The translations under genes and the position numbers were made by a program. From the IMG/VR virus record IMGVR_UViG_3300028025_002882, positions 1 to 29,559 of that record: 29,559 nucleotides of DNA; one strand, given 5' to 3'. Positions within the stretch are counted from its first letter, which is position 1; each line of letters begins with the position of its first letter. Below are positions 9,967 to 17,327 of this stretch, in pieces. A model generated the notes under the pieces. The model was given only the letters and a program-made list of their open reading frames with translations. It had not been told where the DNA came from and made no database searches. This DNA comes from a virus.

Positions 9967-10051
9967 ATCGGGTATGCGTATGGTGTACATTTTCAAACAT
10001 ATCGACTATGCGTATAGGGGTGTGTGCTCACTATATCGGGTATGCGTATAG
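9967..10051. repeat. Three direct repeats, 34-bp period (possible iterons)
   Basis: ATCGGGTATGCGTATGG at 9967, ATCGACTATGCGTATAG at 10001 and ATCGGGTATGCGTATAG at 10035: 17-nt units starting exactly 34 bp apart. Next to them (10070-10160) is a very AT-rich stretch. This is the layout of iterons beside a DNA-unwinding region, at the turn between leftward and rightward genes. Operators of the neighbouring helix-turn-helix gene are the alternative. Confidence 0.6.
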
Positions 10052-10138
10052 TATCATTTCCTGTATCATACATCTTTAAAAAATATTCAGATTTTGGTAA
10101 TTATGAAAATAAAAATTTTTTCAGATTTGCCTGGTATG

Positions 10139-10234
10139 CTAAATATTAAGTAACAATTTGATAACGAATTGGTAATACCACATAAACATGGGAATAAATA
10201 TGACAGCAGCAGTTAGATAAAGTGCTTTTTTCAT
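10139..10234 (-). CDS. 31-residue membrane peptide
   Basis: Reads MKKALYLTAAVIFIPMFMWY then YQFVIKLLLNI: a basic start followed by a hydrophobic span. Its ATG follows the stop of the helix-turn-helix gene directly (TAAATG), so translation is probably coupled. No function recognised. Confidence 0.5.
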   Translation of the reverse strand: MKKALYLTAAVIFIPMFMWYYQFVIKLLLNI

Positions 10235-10423
10235 TTATGGGAAGTTCATTTCGGGGGTACGTTTAACTAAATCATGTTTGACTAGCCACACATTGACTAA
10301 TTTGTATGATACATGACAGTATTTGCTAATATCTTTCGCAGACATGCCTTCTTTGAGACAATCTTGCAAGAATTCTTTTGATTCGTAGTATTTGATGAAT
10401 GGAAGTGCATCCAGAATAGCCAT
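10235..10423 (-). CDS. Small helix-turn-helix DNA-binding protein, 62 aa
   Basis: Starts MAILDALPFIKYYESKEFLQ. Residues about 27-50 (MSAKDISKYCHVSYKLVNVW) fit a helix-turn-helix: AKDIS as the first helix, a CHVS turn and YKLVNVWLVKH as recognition helix. A single domain of this size could act as a repressor or activator. TAGGAGA lies before the ATG and a TGCTATACT promoter before that. It stands beside the 34-bp repeats and opposite the rightward genes, a good place for a regulator. The DNA target is not known. Confidence 0.75.
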   Translation of the reverse strand: MAILDALPFIKYYESKEFLQDCLKEGMSAKDISKYCHVSYKLVNVWLVKHDLVKRTPEMNFP

Positions 10424-10448
10424 TTTCTCTCCTATGGTAGGTTATAAG

Positions 10449-10457
10449 TATAGCATA
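10449..10457 (-). promoter_or_regulatory. Promoter of the helix-turn-helix gene
   Basis: Extended -10 TGCTATACT on the minus strand, about 26 nt before the ATG. It has no ATGTCGGTGGT element, so this gene is set apart from the early modules. Confidence 0.6.
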
Positions 10458-10705
10458 AAAAATTTCGGGTACACAAGTGCGAAGCACTCTTGATTTGGTC
10501 TCAATTAACACCTATAGGAACACCTCTACATGTCAATGTTTATAAGGAAGTGTAAATTAGACCGTATGTGAGTTCGTCGGATAGGAGGAAAATCGATTCT
10601 AGGGGCATTCTGGGGCTATTTGGGCTATGTTTATTATGTTCATCCCTATCGCATTTTTGTAAATGCATATTGGATGGAGGTACTCTATTCCGCCGCTTTT
10701 AAAAC

Positions 10706-10748
10706 CGAACTTTTGCCTTCTCAAAAACGAACTTTACCGTCGAACTTT
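10706..10748 (+). repeat. Three CGAACTTT direct repeats upstream of late promoter
   Basis: CGAACTTT at 10706-10713, 10728-10735 and 10741-10748. The last copy ends 23 bp before TATAAT (10772-10777), in the place of a -35 box. They look like activator or repressor sites for the first rightward gene. Confidence 0.55.
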
Positions 10749-10771
10749 AAATCAGAATATAAATAGTCATG

Positions 10772-10777
10772 TATAAT
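10772..10777 (+). promoter_or_regulatory. Late promoter of the holin-like gene
   Basis: TATAAT preceded by TG and followed by 7 nt to the ATG at 10785, so the transcript has essentially no leader. No -35 match. Confidence 0.65.
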
Positions 10778-10784
10778 TGGGAGT

Positions 10785-11072
10785 ATGACTTTAATAGAAT
10801 CTATCCTGGCTTTAACTGTTAGTTTAATCACAGTTATCACGTCAACAGCACTAGGAGTTAGATGGTTAACCAAACACTACTTTGATGAAATCAAACATGA
10901 GATGAAACCTAATGGTGGTCAATCAATGAAGGACCAGGTTAATAGAATTGAAACAGATATTTTAGATTTAAAGAATCAGAACCTAAAAGGTGAAGACTAC
11001 CACGAGAAACTAGATAATAAAATCGACGAACTTACAAGATTGTTTGTTGAATATGTTTCTCGCCAAAAGTAA
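10785..11072 (+). CDS. Holin-like membrane protein, 95 aa
   Basis: Starts MTLIESILALTVSLITVITS: one N-terminal membrane span (about residues 4-28), then EMKPNGGQSMKDQVNRIETD, then a coiled-coil (LDLKNQNLKGEDYHEKLDNK). The PNGG-S-KD-V-RIE signature after a single membrane span resembles small holin-like proteins (DUF2746 type) of actinobacteriophages. First gene of the rightward block, with a leaderless promoter. It may cooperate with the NlpC/P60 hydrolase, though the two are 5.5 kb apart. Membrane-anchored structural protein is the alternative. Confidence 0.7.
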   Translation: MTLIESILALTVSLITVITSTALGVRWLTKHYFDEIKHEMKPNGGQSMKDQVNRIETDILDLKNQNLKGEDYHEKLDNKIDELTRLFVEYVSRQK

Positions 11073-11306
11073 ATCCGATTATTATATATAATATAGTATA
11101 TATATCTTATATATTAATATATATTATAGCCCTAAATCCTTATATTTAGAGGGTATCACACATTCTGTGTTTTGTCAAATTAGTTGGTAACGAAAACGTA
11201 ACGATTATTCTATGATACAATTTAAGAGAGCCAGTGCTTGATAACTCTCTCTCTCTCATACCCACTTTCAGGCACTGGTTCTTTATTTATGGTGTATAAT
11301 AATCTT
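11073..11306 (+). other. AT-rich intergenic segment with hairpins
   Basis: A run of TATATA repeats (about 11080-11130), a CCCTAAAT/ATTTAGAGGG hairpin, an ACACA-TTC-TGTGT hairpin followed by TTTT (possible weak terminator), paired GTAACGA motifs near 11190-11207, and a long-range stem GAGCCAGTGC (11228-11237) with GCACTGGTTC (11272-11281) enclosing a CT repeat. No gene seen. Confidence 0.5.
11295..11300 (+). promoter_or_regulatory. Leaderless late promoter
   Basis: TATAAT preceded by TG and followed by AATCTT and the ATG at 11307. Confidence 0.65.
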
Positions 11307-11687
11307 ATGACTAATTGTGCTATTCCCGATAACTTTGGTGCTGACCCAGCGTCAGTACAATGGAAAGTTGTTCGTGGTGATACCGCCCGAATCCGTATTG
11401 AATTTTATGAAACCGATGGGGAAACACTCTATAATATCACAGGTTGGACGTTTGTATCAAGTGCCTATGACCTGAAGAATGGTGGCTTTGATGCACTGAC
11501 AGTTACTGCTGGAACTGGCTATGTTGATATCACTGCCCCTGCTAGTCTAACCAAAACATGGGGAACAGGTCAATCATCTGTAGTCACGGAACTATCATTT
11601 GACCTTCAAGTAACCATCAACTCAGAAATCTGGACACCAGTTATCGGTAAGATTACCGTACTTGCTGATGTGAGCATTAACGCCTAA
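11307..11687 (+). CDS. Beta-rich phage virion-type protein, 126 aa
   Basis: I start it at 11307 (MTNCAIPDNFGADPASVQWK), 6 nt after a TATAAT box; a start at 11238 would lie upstream of the promoter. WKVVRGDTARIRIEFYETDG and the following strands resemble immunoglobulin-like or baseplate-upper-protein-like domains that begin fibre or base proteins. Its stop overlaps the next ATG (TAATG). It probably belongs to a tail-tip complex with the following collagen-like proteins. Confidence 0.75.
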   Translation: MTNCAIPDNFGADPASVQWKVVRGDTARIRIEFYETDGETLYNITGWTFVSSAYDLKNGGFDALTVTAGTGYVDITAPASLTKTWGTGQSSVVTELSFDLQVTINSEIWTPVIGKITVLADVSINA

Positions 11688-11983
11688 TGCCTACCTACTA
11701 CTCGCCAGCAATCTTAGGGCAAGTTGTTCCTAACAATACTACCGACGTTATTATTAAAATTATTAACCAGGAAAATAACGCTGCCCTTAAACTTGTTCCA
11801 ATGCCTGGAAATAAAGGCGACACAGGAAATACAGGTCCTACTGGACCAACTGGACCTACAGGACCACAAGGTATCCAAGGTCCTCCAGGAGCATTGGGGA
11901 ACCTTACTGTTGGCGAAGGTCTTGCCTACGACGAAGAAACAAACACTTTGATTATTGAAAAAATGGATGGCGGTGTAATCTAA
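11687..11983 (+). CDS. Collagen-like repeat protein, 98 aa
   Basis: Starts MPTYYSPAILGQVVPNNTTD. A beta-rich N-terminal part is followed by Gly-X-Y triplets (GDTGNTGPTGPTGPTGPQG, residues about 44-70) and a short C-terminal segment. Such triplets form trimeric collagen helices in phage fibres. It overlaps the genes on both sides by one base, so the three are likely made together and may form one fibre. Proline hydroxylation is not expected; stability would come from Thr/Gln triplets. Confidence 0.8.
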   Translation: MPTYYSPAILGQVVPNNTTDVIIKIINQENNAALKLVPMPGNKGDTGNTGPTGPTGPTGPQGIQGPPGALGNLTVGEGLAYDEETNTLIIEKMDGGVI

Positions 11984-12552
11984 TGGCTAATATTGTTAAG
12001 ATTGTTCCTAAAACTATTACCCCTGCAATTGTGAAGATTGCTGGACTTGTTGGACCTACAGGTGCAACAGGTGCAACAGGACCTGCTGGACCAGCACTCA
12101 ATCCAGTAGCAGTTAGATGGTCGCCAACATTTCAAGCAACAGGACTAACGTTTACTGGCTCTGGAGCAACCTATCCAACATACAACTCATACTACATTAA
12201 GGTTGGTCAAGTTGTTACATTTAATATTAAAATTGAAATGACTACAGTTACTAACTTTGGCACTGGTCAGTTTAAGGTAGACTTGCCTTTTCCAGCACTA
12301 CCGTCAGCGTCTAATCACTTTTCTATGTGGGGTTGGGTAAATCCTGCTCTACCACCAGACGAACTTAATGGGCACATTCAAATGGTTGCTGACCATCTTC
12401 CAGGTTCTCAGACTCTAGACATGCACTGGCTAAAAGAAACAACAGCCAGCCCAAAGCCACTTATTGAGAGTATTCTTTCTCAGGGTACACCTACTACCTT
12501 TACAACAACAAGCATATTTTACGTCAACGGAACTTACATCGCAGCCAGTTAG
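11983..12552 (+). CDS. Collagen-like fibre protein with C-terminal domain, 189 aa
   Basis: Starts MANIVKIVPKTITPAIVKIA. A short collagen stretch (GPTGATGATGPAGPA, about residues 23-38) leads into a roughly 150-residue beta-rich domain (RWSPTFQATGLTFTGSGATY onward) that looks like a trimeric receptor-binding or C1q-like head. Continues the coupled gene series; a tail-fibre tip is the likely role. Confidence 0.8.
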   Translation: MANIVKIVPKTITPAIVKIAGLVGPTGATGATGPAGPALNPVAVRWSPTFQATGLTFTGSGATYPTYNSYYIKVGQVVTFNIKIEMTTVTNFGTGQFKVDLPFPALPSASNHFSMWGWVNPALPPDELNGHIQMVADHLPGSQTLDMHWLKETTASPKPLIESILSQGTPTTFTTTSIFYVNGTYIAAS

Positions 12553-12555
12553 TGC

Positions 12556-12561
12556 TATACT
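12556..12561 (+). promoter_or_regulatory. Late promoter of first glycosyltransferase
   Basis: TATACT preceded by the extended -10 TGC. The start codon is 24 nt downstream with AAAGGA as ribosome-binding site, so this one has a leader. Confidence 0.6.
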
Positions 12562-12585
12562 AGATATCTAACAAAGGATTTAGGT

Positions 12586-13539
12586 ATGAAAATCGCTGTT
12601 TATACAATTGCTCTTAACGAAGAAAAGCATGTAGAACGCTGGTACAACTCTGTAAAGGATGCAGACTATTTATTGATTGCGGATACTGGTTCAACTGACC
12701 GTACCGTGGAAATTGCAAAGTCACTAGGCATTAACGTTTACAACATCTCAATCAAACCATGGAGATTTGACGTAGCCAGAAACACAGCCCTGGCGTTGCT
12801 ACCAGACGACATTGATATGTGCGTATCCCTTGACATGGACGAAACTATTTCCGAAGGCTGGAGAGAAATCCTAGAAAAGACTACAGGAAATCAAATTACC
12901 TACGTCTTCGATAACTTCCATAAGCAACACAGCATGATTAACAACAAGATTCATTCTCGTCACGGATATGTTTGGAAGTTCCTAATGCACGAAGGTATTG
13001 TTCAAGATAGAACAGAGCCAGAGATTGAGTTTGCCTATGGTCTTGAAGTTTACCATCTTCCAGATACCGAAAAACCTCGTAGCCAATATCTAGACTTAAT
13101 CAAAGCGGCATTGGACGAGAACCCAAATATTACACGCTATTACAAATACTATACAGACGCTTTAGTATCACTTGAACGCTACGAAGAGGCAGAGACTTGG
13201 TATCTTGAAATGATGAAGGTCCCAGGATTTAACGATACCGATACCGCTCATGTTTACAAGTTGATGGCAGATATCATTCCAGAAAAGCGAGAGCAATACT
13301 TGCTGAAGTGTCTTGCCTTTGCCACAGAACGACGAGAGCCATACTACTATCTTGCAAAGTATTACGCAGAGCAGGAAGACTGGAAACTTGCCAAGAGTTA
13401 TATTGACCAAGGACTTCAGATTACCTTTAGAGCACTGGATGTGTTTAATAACAAGGATGTTTGGAATGGGGCATTGGAAAGATTGCAAGCCCACATCGAC
13501 GAATGCTATAATGTAAATGAACAAAGGATTAAAGAATGA
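12586..13539 (+). CDS. Family-2 glycosyltransferase with TPR-like tail, 317 aa
   Basis: Starts MKIAVYTIALNEEKHVERWY, the usual GT-A start of family 2. ADTGSTDRT (about residues 33-41) and SLDMDE (about 81-86, the DxD-type metal and nucleotide-sugar site) are present. Residues about 165-317 are helical, with repeated ALVSLERYEEAETWYLEM-like units typical of TPR repeats. It would transfer a sugar from a nucleotide donor to a protein or glycan. Its place among fibre genes suggests modification of virion proteins. Overlaps the next gene by 4 nt. Confidence 0.85.
   Translation: MKIAVYTIALNEEKHVERWYNSVKDADYLLIADTGSTDRTVEIAKSLGINVYNISIKPWRFDVARNTALALLPDDIDMCVSLDMDETISEGWREILEKTTGNQITYVFDNFHKQHSMINNKIHSRHGYVWKFLMHEGIVQDRTEPEIEFAYGLEVYHLPDTEKPRSQYLDLIKAALDENPNITRYYKYYTDALVSLERYEEAETWYLEMMKVPGFNDTDTAHVYKLMADIIPEKREQYLLKCLAFATERREPYYYLAKYYAEQEDWKLAKSYIDQGLQITFRALDVFNNKDVWNGALERLQAHIDECYNVNEQRIKE
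13507..13512 (+). promoter_or_regulatory. Internal promoter of second glycosyltransferase
   Basis: TGC-TATAAT inside the end of the first glycosyltransferase gene, with AAAGGATT before the ATG at 13536. It has the same layout as the first copy (12556-12586), as if duplicated with the gene. Confidence 0.55.
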
Positions 13540-14588
13540 AAATTGCGGTATACACAATTGCCCTAAACGAAGAAGCAAACGTTCAGCAATGGTACGACTC
13601 TGCTAAGGATGCAGACTACCTGCTGATTGCTGACACAGGCTCTACAGATAAGACTGTTAGACTTGCTAAGAAACTTGGTATTAATGTTATTAAGATTTCT
13701 ATCAAGCCTTGGAGATTTGATGATGCTCGTAATGCTGCATTGGCTTCACTACCCGACGACATTGATTTGTGTATCTCGCTTGACATGGATGAAGTGCTTG
13801 CTCCAGGTTGGAGAAAAGCGTTGGAAGAACTTGATGAAGATGTAACTCAGGTTAACTACAAATATACTTGGTCGTGGAGAGACCCCACTTCTAGAACTCA
13901 GCCACAAGTTGTTTATATTGCTAACAAGGTTCATGCTCGTCATGGATACCGTTGGAAATATCTAGTTCACGAAGTTCCTTTTCCAGACAGAAACGATTCT
14001 CACAAATTTGGGTATGCCGAAGACTTTGAAATCCATCACTACTCAGATGCCGAAAGAAGTTCTCAGAGATACAACGAGATGGTCTATCAGACTTGGGAAG
14101 AAAACAAGGACGACAAGAGATACTGGGTATATAAGTTTGAATGCCTAATCTCTGAAGATGTCCAAAAGACACGAGACACCGTTTTTGAATACCTAAAGAA
14201 GTTTAAAGATGATTTGAGCAACGAAGAAAAGTCCAGGGCATATCACATGATATTCCTGACCGACAATGTTAAGTATTACAGAATGCTCAAGAAGGCAAAT
14301 AAACTAGCACCAAGCCTCAGAGACTACTGGGTTGATATGGCTATTATTGAGTTTGGTCGTGGTCATTTGAGACGTGCTAGGCGGTATGCAAAAAAGGCAA
14401 TGTCAATAACCACTAGAAAACTAGACACCACCTACAAAGAATATGTCTGGGGATACCTGATGAAGAATATGCTTTATGTCTGTAATTATAACCTAAAGTT
14501 TAAAAACAGAAAGACCAAGATTGCTTTCAACACAGGAACAATTACCAGTTCTAGTTTTGACTTATTTAAAGAGACAGACGTGGTATAA
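13536..14588 (+). CDS. Second family-2 glycosyltransferase, 350 aa
   Basis: Starts MKIAVYTIALNEEANVQQWY. It is a paralogue of the preceding protein: the same ADTGSTDKT, ISIKPWRFDDARNAALASLP and SLDMDE stretches over the first 100 residues, then divergence. The second half is helical and basic (RGHLRRARRYAKKAMSI) with no clear membrane segment. Tandem duplication followed by change of acceptor specificity is the simplest reading. Possible targets are fibre proteins or host surface glycans. Confidence 0.85.
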   Translation: MKIAVYTIALNEEANVQQWYDSAKDADYLLIADTGSTDKTVRLAKKLGINVIKISIKPWRFDDARNAALASLPDDIDLCISLDMDEVLAPGWRKALEELDEDVTQVNYKYTWSWRDPTSRTQPQVVYIANKVHARHGYRWKYLVHEVPFPDRNDSHKFGYAEDFEIHHYSDAERSSQRYNEMVYQTWEENKDDKRYWVYKFECLISEDVQKTRDTVFEYLKKFKDDLSNEEKSRAYHMIFLTDNVKYYRMLKKANKLAPSLRDYWVDMAIIEFGRGHLRRARRYAKKAMSITTRKLDTTYKEYVWGYLMKNMLYVCNYNLKFKNRKTKIAFNTGTITSSSFDLFKETDVV

Positions 14589-14589
14589 T
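14584..14589 (+). promoter_or_regulatory. Leaderless late promoter
   Basis: TGG-TATAAT, then TAACCC and the ATG of the glycine-rich adhesin at 14596. It overlaps the stop codon of the glycosyltransferase. Confidence 0.75.
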
Positions 14590-14595
14590 TAACCC

Positions 14596-16581
14596 ATGTC
14601 TACCGCACTTTCATTTCCAACAATTACTGGTGTAACTGGTGCTCCTAATATGCCAGACCTTTCCGAGGCTGCAAATATTCAAACAGCCCTAAAGTATCTA
14701 TATTTTGGTAGCACAGGTGCAGCAGCCCCAGCCGACGGTATCTATGGTGCTTTGCATAGACTATATGTTGGAAACCCAACACTTGCTGGTAACGTAACAA
14801 TTACTGGAGACCTAACAGTAAATGGAGACACTACAACTATTAACGTTTCCAACCTTCTGGTAGAAGATAAAGAAATTGTTATAGGAAACGTAGCATCGCC
14901 AACAAACACTACCGCTAACGGTGGTGGAATTAGACTTGAAGCAGGTGCAGGTGTTGATAAAACCATCACTTGGGATTCTACAAACTCTAACTGGACAACA
15001 TCAGAACACTGGAACTTGGCTTCTGGAAAAACCCTTAAACTTAACAACGTAACAATTCTTGACACAAATGCTCCAAAGTCAATGGCGACTTTGATGGGGT
15101 ATACTTCTACAGCAACAGCAGCAGGAACAACAACCCTTACAAACACAAGTTCTTATTATCAACAGTTTACAGGCTCAACAACTCAAACAGTAGTTTTGCC
15201 AGTGACTAGCACATTGATTACAGGCTGGACATTCCACATTGTAAATAACAGCACAGGAAACTTGACGGTAAACTCTTCTGGAGGTAACTTAGTTATTACA
15301 GTTATTCCTGGAACTACTGCTATGGTTACTTGTATTGGAACTGCTCTAACTACCGCCGCTGACTGGGAATCTGGTCTTACTGATTTTGCTACATACACAG
15401 GAACTGGTTCAGTTGTTTTGGGAACATCTCCAACAATCACCACCCCAACAATTACATCTATTGTAAACTCAGGAACACTTACTGTTCCAACTGGAGGTGG
15501 CACAATTGCCACTACCGCAGGTGTAACTAACTCAATTATTCAATCTTTAGAACCAATTTTCTTTGGAGATGGTTCCGATGGAGATGTAACAATAACAACA
15601 CCCACATCACTTACTCGTGACATGCTTTATAACAACTTGACAATCTCTGGTGCTACTGGAGTTCTTGCAACTAATGGTTATCGTGTTTTTGTGGCTGGTA
15701 CTTTGGATGTTACAGGAGCAGTAGCAAATGCTATTTCTCACAATAATTCAACTGGTGTTGCTTCTCCAGGCTTAGGTTCTTCAACTTCAACAGCAGGTTT
15801 AGCAGGTGGCACAGACACTACTGCAGGACCATTGGGAGGAACTTCTGGAACAGCAGGTGGCAACGGAGGAGCATCGTCAGGTTCTGGTGGAGCAAATGGA
15901 ACCTCGTATGCAAACACAACGTCAGTATTTCCAAATGGATTTTACGCAGCACCAAGTGGTAATAATGGAAGTGCTGCTACTGGAACCGCACCATTGGGTG
16001 CAGGTGGCACTGGTGGCGGAAGCACTAACCCAACACTAACTTTTCCTGGTCGCCGTGCATGGGTAGACTGGACACCACTGGCTGCAGGTAAACTACTTTC
16101 TGCTGCACCTGGTCTCGGCGGCGGTGGTGGCGGTGGTCATTCATCTGGCGGCGGCGGCGGAGGCGGCGGCGGTGGAGCAGGATGTTATGGACTTGCTATT
16201 TATGCAAACACAATTAATAGGAGTTCTGGAACCGCAGCAGGATTTATCAACATGGTTGGTGGTGCTGGTGGTGCTGGTGGCTCAGTTCCAGCAGGAACTG
16301 GTGGCAAGGGAGGCGGAGGCACTGGTGGACAGGGAGGTTTTGTTTACATTGTTTACGGAACCTTGACTGGAACATCTAAGGCAGGAGCAATAAAGTCAAC
16401 AGGTGGTCAGGGAGGAAACCATGGTAGCGGAGGAACTCAGGGTGCAACTGGAGGACACTCTGGTGCTGTAATCCTAGTTAATCTAGGTGCTGGAACAATT
16501 TCCTATACTGCTCCTGTAGCAGGTTCTAACGGTGGTGTTCCTACTGGTGGTGCTGGCGGAGTTGCATCAGTCACTCTATAA
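14596..16581 (+). CDS. Tail fibre/adhesin with glycine-rich C-terminal domain, 661 aa
   Basis: Starts MSTALSFPTITGVTGAPNMP. Around residues 65-120 is the module GNVTITGDLTVNGDTTTINV, common in phage fibres and also in the 566-aa protein downstream. From about residue 380 on the protein is dominated by Gly with Ala, Ser and Thr, including long poly-Gly runs near residues 507-530. Such domains pack as polyglycine sandwiches in phage adhesins (compare gp38-type adhesins) and often decide host range. Low-complexity GGC/GGA codons are prone to slippage. Confidence 0.85.
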   Translation: MSTALSFPTITGVTGAPNMPDLSEAANIQTALKYLYFGSTGAAAPADGIYGALHRLYVGNPTLAGNVTITGDLTVNGDTTTINVSNLLVEDKEIVIGNVASPTNTTANGGGIRLEAGAGVDKTITWDSTNSNWTTSEHWNLASGKTLKLNNVTILDTNAPKSMATLMGYTSTATAAGTTTLTNTSSYYQQFTGSTTQTVVLPVTSTLITGWTFHIVNNSTGNLTVNSSGGNLVITVIPGTTAMVTCIGTALTTAADWESGLTDFATYTGTGSVVLGTSPTITTPTITSIVNSGTLTVPTGGGTIATTAGVTNSIIQSLEPIFFGDGSDGDVTITTPTSLTRDMLYNNLTISGATGVLATNGYRVFVAGTLDVTGAVANAISHNNSTGVASPGLGSSTSTAGLAGGTDTTAGPLGGTSGTAGGNGGASSGSGGANGTSYANTTSVFPNGFYAAPSGNNGSAATGTAPLGAGGTGGGSTNPTLTFPGRRAWVDWTPLAAGKLLSAAPGLGGGGGGGHSSGGGGGGGGGGAGCYGLAIYANTINRSSGTAAGFINMVGGAGGAGGSVPAGTGGKGGGGTGGQGGFVYIVYGTLTGTSKAGAIKSTGGQGGNHGSGGTQGATGGHSGAVILVNLGAGTISYTAPVAGSNGGVPTGGAGGVASVTL

Positions 16582-16583
16582 AA

Positions 16584-16609
16584 ATACCCCCAGATTTCTC
16601 TGAGGGTAT
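16584..16609. terminator. Bidirectional intrinsic terminator
   Basis: ATACCC-C-CAGA pairs with TCTG-A-GGGTAT (10 of 11) around a 4-nt loop. It lies between the convergent adhesin and NlpC/P60 genes. TTTTT follows on the minus side; the plus side is T-poor. Confidence 0.8.
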
Positions 16610-16614
16610 CTCTA

Positions 16615-17199
16615 TTAATTCGTTTCTACTATCCTAACAAACTTTATCTTGTCACCTTTAAAGTTTTTAAGCGATTGAACTACTGTTGTTCCATGCCAAC
16701 TATTTCCATCGACAATCATTCCATTGCCTAGGTAAATTCCAGAATGGTAATACCAGTAATCGCTACCGTTACTAAAGGTCACAATGTCTCCAGGCTTTGC
16801 ATTTTTATAACTAACCTTTTGACCAGAGTGTGCTTGTGCGGTTGCAGAATGTTTTAGTTCTATGTTGAATTGTTTATAGGTCCATAATACTAGACCAGAG
16901 CAGTCCCATCCATATCTAGGATTTGACCCAGCAAACACATATGGGGTCTTGTGTTTTCTACTCTTTAAATACTTCAAGACTTTATCCATCTTTGTAGTAT
17001 TTCTTTCTACCTTTTCAAGGCGTTGTCGTTCTTTCTGTGCAAGCATCATTTTATCAATTACGCTCACTACGGATTGTTTATGAACGACAGTTTTTGTTTC
17101 TATATTTAGTTGTTCTGCATCAGCGATATCGCCAGTACAGTTTGTAAGCGATAGAATTACTGCTAATCCTATACCTACTGCAGCAAATTTTTTATTCAT
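16615..17199 (-). CDS. NlpC/P60 cell-wall hydrolase, probable lipoprotein, 194 aa
   Basis: Starts MNKKFAAVGIGLAVILSLTN with a Cys at residue 21: a signal peptide with a lipobox-like end (LTNC, although Asn before Cys is unusual). After a charged helical linker (about 40-75) comes an NlpC/P60 domain with the nucleophile in WDCSGLVLW, the His in YYHSGIYLG and a further His in NSWHGTTVV. The family cleaves peptide bonds of murein stem peptides. It is the only minus-strand gene in the right block and has its own promoter, long leader and terminator. It could be an endolysin with export signal or a surface lipoprotein expressed outside lysis. Confidence 0.85.
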   Translation of the reverse strand: MNKKFAAVGIGLAVILSLTNCTGDIADAEQLNIETKTVVHKQSVVSVIDKMMLAQKERQRLEKVERNTTKMDKVLKYLKSRKHKTPYVFAGSNPRYGWDCSGLVLWTYKQFNIELKHSATAQAHSGQKVSYKNAKPGDIVTFSNGSDYWYYHSGIYLGNGMIVDGNSWHGTTVVQSLKNFKGDKIKFVRIVETN

Positions 17200-17327
17200 T
17201 TTGCTACCTCCTTATTTTTTATGTTGTTACTCTACCGCCCATGTAGCACGGTATTCTGGCAGACAGTATTCTTTATGAAGTAGAGTCTTGTAAAGCAAAA
17301 CTTCCTTTTGAGGGGAAGCATCCTTCC
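17200..17327 (-). other. Long structured leader of the NlpC/P60 gene
   Basis: About 125 nt between the promoter and the start. Complementary segments include ACTCTAC with GTAGAGT (7 bp) enclosing an alternative hairpin UACCG/CGGUA, and GGAAG/CTTCC near the 5' end. The ribosome-binding site AAGGAGG stands alone just before the ATG. No ORF seen. Competing folds could regulate translation of the hydrolase. Confidence 0.45.

Larger units (their letters stand above)
10458..10784. other. Intergenic region before the rightward genes
   Basis: No convincing gene. Contents: a short AGTGC-GAA-GCACT hairpin near 10477-10489; an AGGAGG purine run at about 10583-10588 with no ATG after it (a GTG-initiated 44-codon frame at 10568 is weak); and three CGAACTTT repeats next to the first rightward promoter. 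Confidence 0.5.

Noticed and set aside
9967-10051. CRISPR-like array (17-nt repeats, 17-nt spacers)
   Set aside because: Only three units, repeats and spacers are too short, the second copy differs at two positions, and no cas gene is near. Iterons or operators fit better.
10568-10702. GTG-initiated 44-codon frame on the plus strand
   Set aside because: No ATG, unusual Cys/Ser/Phe composition, and it lies upstream of the first rightward promoter. An AGGAGG run inside it is not followed by a start codon.
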